NCBI GenBank assembly: GCA_038184435.1
Contig: CP116227.1
Coordinates: 3,935,501 to 3,999,500 of the forward strand
DNA from: Nocardioides alkalitolerans
GTDB taxonomy: Bacteria > Actinomycetota > Actinomycetes > Propionibacteriales > Nocardioidaceae
Direction of reading: 5' to 3'
DNA length: 64,000 nucleotides
Shown here: positions 34,081-41,881 of the stretch, one piece after another
Layout: each line of letters starts with the position of its first letter
Position numbering within the stretch: the first letter of the stretch is position 1
Program-made: the position numbers and the translations under genes
The notes under the pieces: model-generated
Told to the model about the DNA's origin: nothing
The model's input: the letters and a program-made list of their open reading frames with translations, nothing else
Database searches by the model: none

Positions 34081-34889
34081 TCGCGTTCTGGGTGCTCGCC
34101 CCGATCATGGTCGCGGCGGCCCTCGGGGTGCTCTTCGTGCGCAAGGCGGTGCACGCGGCCCTGCTCCTCGCGGTCGTCATGATCAGCCTCGCCGTGCTCT
34201 ACGCCGTGCTCGAGGCCCCGTTCCTCTTCGCCGTGCAGATCATCGTCTACACGGGCGCGATCATGATGCTGTTCCTCTTCGTGCTCATGCTGGTCGGCGT
34301 CGACGCGTCCGACTCGGTCGTGGAGACCATCCGCGGCCAGCGTCTCCTGGCCGTCGTGGTCGGCGGCACCTTCGCGCTCCTGCTCGGCCTGCTGCTGGGC
34401 CAGGCGAGCCTCGGGGTCGCCTCCGGGCTCGGCGAGGCCAACGCGGGCGGCAACATCGAGGGCCTCGCCCAGGTGCTGTTCTCCCGCTACGTGCTGGCGT
34501 TCGAGGCCACCGCCGCACTGCTCATCACGGCCGCCCTCGGCGCGATGGTGCTCGCCCACCGCGAGCGCCTCACCCCGCGGGAGAGCCAGGCCGACCGGGC
34601 CCGCGCCCGCGTGCGGGCGTACGGCGCGGAGGGCGCCCACCTCGGGCCCGAGCCCGCCCCGGGCGTCTACGCCCGGCACAACGCGGTCGACACCCCGGCC
34701 CTGCTGCCCGACGGCACGCCGGCCGCGAGCTCGGTGCCCGGCACCATCGTGGCGCGGGGCACCGGGCGCCGCGCCCCGGCGTACCGGGACGTCGAGGACG
34801 TCGTCGGCACGCTCGAGGGACCCCGGGCGGACTCCGTCGAGGAGACCGACGCCGAGGACACGCCGCCGGCCGACGGGCGGGGGGCGTGA
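34077..34889 (+). CDS. nuoJ: NADH-quinone oxidoreductase subunit J, with long hydrophilic tail
   Basis: Membrane subunit next to the channel entrance, 270 residues. Five transmembrane helices occupy the first 165 residues, including the pi-bulge helix IIVYTGAIMMLFLFVLMLVG near residue 57. The last 100 residues are a hydrophilic Ala/Pro/Asp/Glu-rich tail that is not part of the family core (E. coli NuoJ has about 184 residues). The tail probably faces the cytoplasm and is unstructured. ATG overlaps the nuoI stop. Confidence 0.93.
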   Translation: MIAFWVLAPIMVAAALGVLFVRKAVHAALLLAVVMISLAVLYAVLEAPFLFAVQIIVYTGAIMMLFLFVLMLVGVDASDSVVETIRGQRLLAVVVGGTFALLLGLLLGQASLGVASGLGEANAGGNIEGLAQVLFSRYVLAFEATAALLITAALGAMVLAHRERLTPRESQADRARARVRAYGAEGAHLGPEPAPGVYARHNAVDTPALLPDGTPAASSVPGTIVARGTGRRAPAYRDVEDVVGTLEGPRADSVEETDAEDTPPADGRGA

Positions 34890-35191
34890 TGGACGACCTG
34901 ACCCCGTTCCTCGTCCTCTCGGCGATCCTCTTCAGCATCGGCTGCGTCGGCGTGCTCGTGCGGCGCAACGCGATCGTCGTGTTCATGTGCGTCGAGCTCA
35001 TGCTCAACGCCTCCAACCTGGCCTTCGTCGTGTTCGCGAAGCAGCACGGCAACCTCGAGGGCCAGGTCGCCGCCTTCTTCGTGATGGTGGTCGCCGCCGC
35101 GGAGGTCGTCGTCGGGCTCGCGATCATCATGACCATCTTCCGCTCGCGCCGGTCGGCCTCGGTCGACGACGCCAGCCTGCTGAAGCTCTAG
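34889..35191 (+). CDS. nuoK: NADH-quinone oxidoreductase subunit K
   Basis: Small antiporter-like membrane subunit, 100 residues with three helices, homologous to MrpC. The two membrane glutamates needed for proton transfer lie in CVELMLNASNLAFV near residue 32 and AAEVVVGLAIIM near 69. ATG 34889 (overlapping the nuoJ stop as TGATG) gives the standard family length; a GTG one codon earlier is possible. Confidence 0.95.
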   Translation: MDDLTPFLVLSAILFSIGCVGVLVRRNAIVVFMCVELMLNASNLAFVVFAKQHGNLEGQVAAFFVMVVAAAEVVVGLAIIMTIFRSRRSASVDDASLLKL

Positions 35192-35203
35192 GGGAAGGGC
35201 GAC

Positions 35204-37159
35204 GTGAACCTCTCGTCACAGACGCTCCTGCTGGCCGCGGCCGAGGGGCACCACGAGGTGCCGGTGGTCGACCCGTCGGCCGCCGAGGGTGTCTTCACGC
35301 TGCTCGGCCTGGTCATCGGCCTGCCCCTGCTGGGTGCCCTGGTGCTCCTCGTCGGCGGTCGGCGCACCGACCGCTGGGGCCACCTGCTCGGCACCGCCAC
35401 CGTGGCCGGCTCCTTCGTCGTGGCGGTGCTGCTCTTCGTGGCCCTGCTCGGTCGCGAGGAGGGCGAGCGCCAGCTCACGCAGCACCTGTGGACGTGGGTC
35501 GACGTCGGGTCCTACCAGGTGGGGATGGACCTCCTCTACGACCCGCTCTCCGCGCTGTTCCTGCTCCTGATCACCGGCGTGAGCACGCTCATCCACGTCT
35601 ACTCCATCGGCTACATGGCCCACGACGAGCGTCGGCGCCGGTTCTTCGGCTACCTCAACCTCTTCGTCGCGGCGATGCTCATGCTGGTGCTCGCGGCCGA
35701 CTACCTGGGCGTCTTCCTCGGCTGGGAGGGCGTCGGGCTCGCGTCGTACCTGCTCATCGGGTTCTGGCAGCACAAGCCGTCGGCGGCGGCCGCCGCCAAG
35801 AAGGCCTTCGTCATCAACCGCGTGGGCGACATCGGCATGAGCCTCGCGATCATGCTGATGTTCGTCACCTTCGGCACGACGGCGTTCGTCGGCGTGAGCG
35901 CGGCCGCGGGCGAGGCCGGCGAGCAGACGATGACGTGGATCGGCCTGCTGCTCCTGCTGGGCGCCTGCGGCAAGTCGGCCCAGGTGCCGCTGCAGGCCTG
36001 GCTGCTCGACGCGATGGAGGGCCCGACGCCCGTGTCGGCGCTCATCCACGCCGCGACGATGGTGACGGCGGGTGTCTACCTGGTGACGCGGTCGAGCTTC
36101 GTCTTCGAGAACGCCCCGGTCGCGCAGACCGCGGTCGTCGTCGTCGCCTGCGTGACGCTGCTCTGGGGTGCGGTGATCGGCTGCGCGAAGGACGACATCA
36201 AGAAGGTGCTGGCCGGCTCCACGATGAGCCAGATCGGCTACATGATGCTGGCGGCGGGTCTCGGCCCGGCGGGCTACGCCTTCGCGATCTTCCACCTCCT
36301 CACCCACGGCTTCTTCAAGGCCACCATGTTCCTGGGCGCCGGCTCGGTGATGCACGGGACGAACGACGACGTCGACATGCGGCACTACGGCGCGCTGCGG
36401 AAGGCCATGCCGGTCACGTTCGTGACGTTCGCGATGGGCTACCTCGCGATCATCGGCTTCCCCGGGTTCTCCGGCTTCTGGAGCAAGGACAAGATCGTCG
36501 AGGCGGCGATCGGTGAGAACTACGTCGTGGGTGCCGCCGCCCTGGTCGGTGCCGGCGTGACGGCGTTCTACATGACGCGCCTGATGCTGATGACGTTCTT
36601 CGGCGAGAAGCGGTGGGAGCCGGACGTGCACCCGCACGAGTCGCCGAAGGTGATGACGGTGCCGCTCGTCGTGCTGGCCGCGCTGAGCGTGCTCGGTGGC
36701 GTGCTCCTGGTCGGCGACTGGATCACCGACTGGCTCGCCCCGGTCGTCGGCCCGGTGGAGCACCACGAGCTGCCGGTCCCGGTCATCGTCATCACGCTGC
36801 TCGTGACCGCCGTGGTCGCCGTCGGCGTGGCCGTCGCCGTGCTGCTGGTCGGGCGTCGGGAGGTGCCGCGCGAGGCGCCGAGCGACGTCTCGTTCGTGAC
36901 CCGCGCCGCGCGGGCGGACCTCTACGGCGACGCCATCAACCACGGGCTGGTGGTCGCGCCCGGCGCGGCGCTGGTGCGGGGCCTGGTCGTCGTCGACGAC
37001 CGCGCCGTCGACGGGGCCGTCGAGGGCGGCTCGGGCGGGATCGCGGGCCTCGCCTCGGTCCTGCGCCGGGCCCAGAACGGATACGTCCGCACGTACGCGC
37101 TCTCGGTGCTCCTCGGCGCCGTGATCGTCGTCCTGGCCATGGTGGCGGTGACCTGGTGA
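35204..37159 (+). CDS. nuoL: NADH-quinone oxidoreductase subunit L
   Basis: Largest antiporter-like proton-pumping subunit, 651 residues and about sixteen helices, with the lateral helix HL near the C-terminus. Family marks: GWEGVGLASYLLIGFW near residue 174 (key Glu), a Lys in GACGKSAQVPLQAWL near 254, and HAATMVTAGVYLV near 280. It is the only nuo gene not overlapping its neighbour: 12 bases separate it from nuoK and it has its own ribosome site (GGGGAAGGG) before the GTG. Its stop overlaps the nuoM ATG. Confidence 0.96.
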   Translation: MNLSSQTLLLAAAEGHHEVPVVDPSAAEGVFTLLGLVIGLPLLGALVLLVGGRRTDRWGHLLGTATVAGSFVVAVLLFVALLGREEGERQLTQHLWTWVDVGSYQVGMDLLYDPLSALFLLLITGVSTLIHVYSIGYMAHDERRRRFFGYLNLFVAAMLMLVLAADYLGVFLGWEGVGLASYLLIGFWQHKPSAAAAAKKAFVINRVGDIGMSLAIMLMFVTFGTTAFVGVSAAAGEAGEQTMTWIGLLLLLGACGKSAQVPLQAWLLDAMEGPTPVSALIHAATMVTAGVYLVTRSSFVFENAPVAQTAVVVVACVTLLWGAVIGCAKDDIKKVLAGSTMSQIGYMMLAAGLGPAGYAFAIFHLLTHGFFKATMFLGAGSVMHGTNDDVDMRHYGALRKAMPVTFVTFAMGYLAIIGFPGFSGFWSKDKIVEAAIGENYVVGAAALVGAGVTAFYMTRLMLMTFFGEKRWEPDVHPHESPKVMTVPLVVLAALSVLGGVLLVGDWITDWLAPVVGPVEHHELPVPVIVITLLVTAVVAVGVAVAVLLVGRREVPREAPSDVSFVTRAARADLYGDAINHGLVVAPGAALVRGLVVVDDRAVDGAVEGGSGGIAGLASVLRRAQNGYVRTYALSVLLGAVIVVLAMVAVTW

Positions 37160-38769
37160 TGCTGACCGCGCTCGTCGTCGTCCCCTTCGTGGGGGCGCTC
37201 CTCGTGATCGCCGCCGGGCGGCTCGCCCCGTCGTCCGGGGGAGGTGCGGGGAGCACCGCCCGCTGGGTGGCCCTCGGCGGCTCCCTCGTGACCCTCGCCG
37301 TCGCGCTGGGCGTGCTCGCGTCGTACGACCTCGACGGGTCGGGGATGCAGCTCACCGAGTCCTACGCGTGGATCGAGCCGCTGGGCGTGCACTGGGCGCT
37401 CGGCGTCGACGGGCTCGCGCTCGTCTTGGTGCTGCTCACCGCGGTGCTCGTGCCGATCGTGCTCGTCGCCGAGTGGCGCACGGGGGAGCCGGGCGACGGC
37501 ATCCACGCGCCCGGGGACCCCCGCGGCGCCGACCACCGCGACCGGCGCGCCACCTTCGGCGCCTGGGTGCTGCTGCTCGAGGCGGCGGCGCTCGCGGTCT
37601 TCCTCGCGACCGACGTCTTCCTCTTCTACGTGGTGTTCGAGGCGACGCTGATCCCCGCCTACTTCCTCATCGGTGGCTTCGGCGGGGCCGAGCGGGGCCG
37701 GGCGGCGACGAAGTTCCTCGTCTACCAGCTGGCCGGCGGCCTCGTCATGCTGATGAGCGTCGTGGGGCTCTACGTGGTCGCCACCGAGCAGGGCCCGGCG
37801 TCCTACCTCGTCTCCGACCTCGCCGCCCTCGACCTCGGCGTGGTGGAGGGGCGCTGGCTGTTCCTCGGCTTCTTCGTCGCCTTCGCGGTGAAGGCGCCGC
37901 TGTTCCCGGTGCACACCTGGCTGGCCGACACGACGCAGACGGCGACGACGGGCACGAGCGTGCTGCTCGTCTGCGTGCTCGACAAGATCGGCACCTACGC
38001 GATGATCCGCTTCTGCCTGGGGCTCTTCCCCGAGGCGTCGACGTGGGCCACCCCGGTCGTCGTGACGCTGGCGCTGATCTCGATCGTGTACGGCGCGCTC
38101 ATCGCCATCGGCCAGGACGACCTGCTCCGGCTGGTCGGTCTCACGTCCCTGTCCCACTTCGGGTTCATCGTGCTCGGCATCTTCGTGCTCACCGACCAGG
38201 GCCACACGGGCGCGATCCTCTACATGGTCAACCACGGCTTGGCGACGGCCGCACTGTTCCTCGTCGCCGGCTTCGCTGTGCGGCGCGCGGGCACGGCGTC
38301 GATCAGCGCCATGGGCGGCATGGAGAAGGCGGCGCCGGTGCTCGCCGGGCTGTTCCTGCTGGCCGGCATGGCGACCCTCGGCCTGCCGGGCCTCGCGCCG
38401 TTCGTCTCCGAGTTCCTCGTGACGCTCGCGGCCTTCGACTACGCCTGGTACGTCGGCGCGATCGCCGTCACCGGCATCGTGTGGGCGGCGATCTACGTGC
38501 TGTGGGCCTACCAGCGCTCGATGACGGGACCGCCGCGGCCGGTGCCGGGAGCCGAGGGCGAGACCCTCGACCACGCGGGCGCCGGGGGCGATCCGCGCGT
38601 CATCGGCGACCTCACGACCCGTGAGGTCGGGGTGCTGGTGCCGCTCGTCGTGGCGCTCGTCGGGTTCGGCTTCTTCCCGACCCTGCTCACCGACGTCATC
38701 GAGCCGACGACCACGCAGGTGCTGGAGCAGGTCGCCAGCGCCCTGCCCGCTGCCGAGGGAGGCAACTGA
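37159..38769 (+). CDS. nuoM: NADH-quinone oxidoreductase subunit M
   Basis: Second antiporter-like proton-pumping subunit, 536 residues and about fourteen helices. The key Glu lies in VVFEATLIPAYFLIGGFGG near residue 155, and the conserved VKAPLFPVHTWLADTTQTA segment runs near 243-261. A short hydrophilic insert (GDGIHAPGDPRGADHRD, about 112-128) precedes the third or fourth helix. ATG overlaps the nuoL stop (TGATG), and its own stop overlaps nuoN in the same way. Confidence 0.96.
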   Translation: MLTALVVVPFVGALLVIAAGRLAPSSGGGAGSTARWVALGGSLVTLAVALGVLASYDLDGSGMQLTESYAWIEPLGVHWALGVDGLALVLVLLTAVLVPIVLVAEWRTGEPGDGIHAPGDPRGADHRDRRATFGAWVLLLEAAALAVFLATDVFLFYVVFEATLIPAYFLIGGFGGAERGRAATKFLVYQLAGGLVMLMSVVGLYVVATEQGPASYLVSDLAALDLGVVEGRWLFLGFFVAFAVKAPLFPVHTWLADTTQTATTGTSVLLVCVLDKIGTYAMIRFCLGLFPEASTWATPVVVTLALISIVYGALIAIGQDDLLRLVGLTSLSHFGFIVLGIFVLTDQGHTGAILYMVNHGLATAALFLVAGFAVRRAGTASISAMGGMEKAAPVLAGLFLLAGMATLGLPGLAPFVSEFLVTLAAFDYAWYVGAIAVTGIVWAAIYVLWAYQRSMTGPPRPVPGAEGETLDHAGAGGDPRVIGDLTTREVGVLVPLVVALVGFGFFPTLLTDVIEPTTTQVLEQVASALPAAEGGN

Positions 38770-40412
38770 TGGAGTTCACCGCCCCCGCGATCGACTGGCT
38801 GCTCGTCTCGCCCCTGCTGGCGGTCTTCGCCGCCGCGCTCGTCGGCATCGCCGTCGAGGCCTTCACCCCGCGGTCGCTCCGGCGGCCCGTGCAGGCGGGC
38901 ATCGCCGCGATCGGCCTGCTGGCCGCCCTCGTGCTCAGCGTGGTCGTGGCGCTCGAGCTGCCGTCGCAGGGGGGCGGCGCGGCGCACGGCGACGTGACGC
39001 TCGCCGGTGCGGTGGTCGTCGACGGTCCGGCGGTGTTCCTGTGGGGCCTGCTCGCGGTCGTCGCCGTCGGCGGGCTCGCGCTGTTCACCGAGCGCCGCGT
39101 CGACGCGGGGCTGCCGGTCTTCGCGGGCCAGGCCTCCGTGCCGCCGGGCGCCGACCTCGGCGGCGGGCCCGGGATCGGCACCGGGGGAGCGGGCGAGGCG
39201 ACGGGCGACGGGGGCGCACCCGCGTCGTACGACCGCTGGGAGCACACCGAGGTCTACCCCCTGCTGACGTTCGCCGTCGCCGGGATGATGCTCTTCGCCG
39301 CGGCGGGGGACCTGCTCACCATGTTCGTGGCGCTGGAGATCCTGTCGCTGCCGCTCTACCTGCTGTGCGGCCTCGGCCGCCGTCGCCGCCTGCTGAGCCA
39401 GGAGGCGGCGATGAAGTACTTCCTCCTCGGCGCCTTCTCCTCCGGCTTCTTCGTCTACGGCGCGGCGCTGCTCTACGGCTACTCCGGGACGCTGAGCCTC
39501 GCGGCCATCGCCGCCGCGGTGGGTGCGGGCGGCGGCCCGACGGTGCTGCTGCTGGCGGGCGTGGCCCTGGTGATGGTGGCGCTCCTCTTCAAGGTCGGGG
39601 CGGTGCCCTTCCACGCGTGGACCCCCGACGTCTACCAGGGCGCCCCGACCCCGGTCACCGCGTTCATGGCGGCGGCGACCAAGATCGCGGCCTTCGGCGC
39701 GGTGCTGCGGTTCCTGTACGTCGCGGTCGGCGACGCCCGCTGGGACTGGGCGCCCCTCGTGTGGGTCGTCGCGATCCTCACCATGCTCGGCGGCGTCGTG
39801 CTGGCCGTCGGCCAGAGCGACATCAAGCGCCTCCTGGCCTACTCGTCCATCGCCCACACCGGCTTCCTGCTCACCGGCGTGCTCGGCCTCCAGGGCAGGG
39901 GCGAGCTGGGCGTCGACCAGGTGACCTCGCTGCAGGCGGTGCTGTTCTACCTGGCGACGTACGGCGTGGCGACGGTCGGCATCTTCGCGGTGACGACCCT
40001 CGTGCGGGACGCGGGCGGGGAGGCGAGCGGCGTGGACCGCTGGTCGGGCCTGGGGCGCACGTCCCCGCTGGTCGCGGGCGCGTTCGCCGTGTTCCTCCTC
40101 AGCCTGGCCGGGATCCCGCTCACCTCGGGGTTCGTCGCGAAGTGGTCGGTCTTCGCCTCGGCGGCCGGCGCGGGCGCGTGGCCGGTGGTCGCGGTGGCGA
40201 TCACCTCGAGCATCGTGGCGGTCTACTTCTACGTGCGGCACATCGTGACGATGTTCTTCGCCGACCCGCCCGCCGACCCGCCGGCGGTCGTCGTCCCGTC
40301 GCCCGCGACGAGCGTCACGATCGGCATCGCGCTGCTCGCGACGGTGGCGCTCGGCGTGGTGCCGGGCCCGTTGCTCGAGCTGGCGGGGGATGCGGGATCA
40401 TTCCTCAGGTGA
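38769..40412 (+). CDS. nuoN: NADH-quinone oxidoreductase subunit N
   Basis: Third antiporter-like subunit, 547 residues and about fourteen helices. The key Glu is in FVALEILSLPLYLLCG near residue 187 and the lysine region is FKVGAVPFHAWTPDVYQGAP near 275-294. An extra hydrophilic stretch of about 45 residues (Gly/Ala-rich, near 115-155) sits between early helices. The gene closes the canonical nuoA-N set, but the polyprenyl synthase gene begins inside its stop (GTGA), so the operon goes on. Confidence 0.96.
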   Translation: MEFTAPAIDWLLVSPLLAVFAAALVGIAVEAFTPRSLRRPVQAGIAAIGLLAALVLSVVVALELPSQGGGAAHGDVTLAGAVVVDGPAVFLWGLLAVVAVGGLALFTERRVDAGLPVFAGQASVPPGADLGGGPGIGTGGAGEATGDGGAPASYDRWEHTEVYPLLTFAVAGMMLFAAAGDLLTMFVALEILSLPLYLLCGLGRRRRLLSQEAAMKYFLLGAFSSGFFVYGAALLYGYSGTLSLAAIAAAVGAGGGPTVLLLAGVALVMVALLFKVGAVPFHAWTPDVYQGAPTPVTAFMAAATKIAAFGAVLRFLYVAVGDARWDWAPLVWVVAILTMLGGVVLAVGQSDIKRLLAYSSIAHTGFLLTGVLGLQGRGELGVDQVTSLQAVLFYLATYGVATVGIFAVTTLVRDAGGEASGVDRWSGLGRTSPLVAGAFAVFLLSLAGIPLTSGFVAKWSVFASAAGAGAWPVVAVAITSSIVAVYFYVRHIVTMFFADPPADPPAVVVPSPATSVTIGIALLATVALGVVPGPLLELAGDAGSFLR

Positions 40413-41425
40413 GCTCGAACACCGGCGGCCTGGCCCTTCCCGTCACCGACCCTGCACTGGCGCAGCGGCTCGTCGAGCGCCTCGCGGTCGTGGAGACGGC
40501 GCTGGCCGCCCACGTGCGCGGCAGCGCGCCGTTCGTCTCGGAGGCGGCGGCCCACCTCATGGCGGCGGGGGGCAAGCGGTTCCGTCCGCTCCTGGTGCTG
40601 CTGGCCGCCGAGGTCGGCAAGGACCCCGCCGCGCCCGAGGTCGAGCGGGCCGCCTGCGTCGTCGAGCTGACCCACCTGGCGTCGCTCTACCACGACGACG
40701 TGATGGACGAGGCGCTCCTGCGCCGCGGGGCCGACTCCGCCAACGCGCGCTGGGACAACCTCGTGGCGATCCTCACCGGCGACTTCCTGTTCGCGCGCTC
40801 CTCGGAGCTGACGGCCGACCTCGGTCCCGACGCGGTCCGCATCCAGGCGCAGACCTTCGCGCGGCTCGTCGAGGGCCAGATCCTCGAGACGGTGCCGCCG
40901 GGCGACGGCGTCGACCCCGTCGAGCACCACCTGGCCGTCGTGGCTGGCAAGACCGGCTCGCTCATCGCGACGTCGGCGCGGTACGGCGCGATGTTCGCCG
41001 GCGCGCCCGTCGAGGTGGTGGACGCGCTGACGGCCTACGGCGAGATCGTCGGCACCGCGTTCCAGCTCTCCGACGACATCCTCGACATCGCCTCCGACTC
41101 GACCGAGTCCGGCAAGACCCCCGGCACCGACCTCAAGGAGGGCGTGCCGACGCTGCCCGTGCTGCTCGTGGGCCGCTCGACGGACCCGGCGGACGCCCGG
41201 CTGCAGGAGCTGCTCGACCCGCGTCGCACGGACCTCGCCGCCGACGACGCGCTCCACGCGGAGGCGTTGGGGCTGCTGCGAGCGCACCCGGCGCTCGCCG
41301 AGGCGCGGGAGTACGTCGTGGCGCGCGCCACCGAGGCCAAGGAGCGTCTCGCGGTGCTCCCCGCGGGTCCGGTGCGTGACGCCCTCGAGGCGTTCGCCGA
41401 CGTGGTGGCGACGCGCACGGCCTGA
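40409..41425 (+). CDS. Long-chain polyprenyl diphosphate synthase (menaquinone side chain)
   Basis: A 338-residue trans-prenyltransferase that extends farnesyl or geranylgeranyl diphosphate with isopentenyl units. The first Asp-rich motif is HDDVMDEA near residue 92, with GGKRFRPLL near 53; the second is SDDILDIASD near 221, and KEGVPTLPVLL follows. The residues before the first motif are small, as expected for a long (octa- or nonaprenyl-range) product, though length cannot be read with certainty. Because its GTG overlaps the nuoN stop, quinone side-chain supply is coupled to complex I expression. The nearby menA would use its product. Confidence 0.9.
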   Translation: MSSNTGGLALPVTDPALAQRLVERLAVVETALAAHVRGSAPFVSEAAAHLMAAGGKRFRPLLVLLAAEVGKDPAAPEVERAACVVELTHLASLYHDDVMDEALLRRGADSANARWDNLVAILTGDFLFARSSELTADLGPDAVRIQAQTFARLVEGQILETVPPGDGVDPVEHHLAVVAGKTGSLIATSARYGAMFAGAPVEVVDALTAYGEIVGTAFQLSDDILDIASDSTESGKTPGTDLKEGVPTLPVLLVGRSTDPADARLQELLDPRRTDLAADDALHAEALGLLRAHPALAEAREYVVARATEAKERLAVLPAGPVRDALEAFADVVATRTA

Positions 41426-41444
41426 TCGGTTCCGCTCTTTTCGG

Positions 41445-41475
41445 TTGACCCCCGCCCAGCGGACGCCGCTAGGCT
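41445..41475 (+). promoter_or_regulatory. Promoter of the gene at 41513
   Basis: TTGACC (41445-41450) and TAGGCT (41470-41475) are separated by 19 bases. Transcription would start near 41483, leaving a leader of about 30 bases with a GGGAGGA ribosome site. Confidence 0.5.
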
Positions 41476-41512
41476 CGACAGCGCTGCGGGAGCCAACTCG
41501 GGAGGAATCCAC

Positions 41513-41812
41513 GTGGGTGTCGTCTTCTGGCCGCTCTGGGCCGCCACCGTCGTCGTCGGAGCCGTCTGCCTGCTGCTGCTGGCCACCACGCTGCTCGGCG
41601 GCTCGCGCTCGAGCGGCCTGGTCGCGGCGCGGCTCCCGCTGCTGGGCGCCGCCGCGACCGGCCTCGGCGCGGCGATCCCGCTGGCCGTCGCCCGCAGCGG
41701 GGCGGAGAGCGGGGCCGGCCTCCTGGTCGCCTGTGTCACCACCGCCGCCGTCGTCGCGGTGTTCGTCGGCCTGGCCGTGGCCCAGGCGAACCGCGCGTCC
41801 GGCGGGGCCTAG
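41513..41812 (+). CDS. Small membrane protein of unknown function
   Basis: A 99-residue protein of almost only hydrophobic residues with three predicted transmembrane helices (about 5-27, 40-58 and 68-90) and no charged catalytic residues. The GTG has GGAGG eight bases upstream and a plausible sigma-70 promoter, so it is very likely expressed. I do not recognise the family. It lies after the nuo/polyprenyl synthase operon but has its own promoter, and ends at a long bidirectional hairpin. Confidence 0.65.
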   Translation: MGVVFWPLWAATVVVGAVCLLLLATTLLGGSRSSGLVAARLPLLGAAATGLGAAIPLAVARSGAESGAGLLVACVTTAAVVAVFVGLAVAQANRASGGA

Positions 41813-41818
41813 TCCCGG

Positions 41819-41863
41819 GTCGTGGTGTCAGACCTGCAGGAATCGCAGGTCTGACACCACGAC
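41819..41863. terminator. Bidirectional terminator, 19-bp perfect stem
   Basis: Two 19-base arms are exact complements around the 7-base loop AGGAATC. The hairpin lies between the convergent small-membrane-protein gene and phoX. Confidence 0.75.
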
Positions 41864-41881
41864 CGCGGTGGGGGGTGGGGC

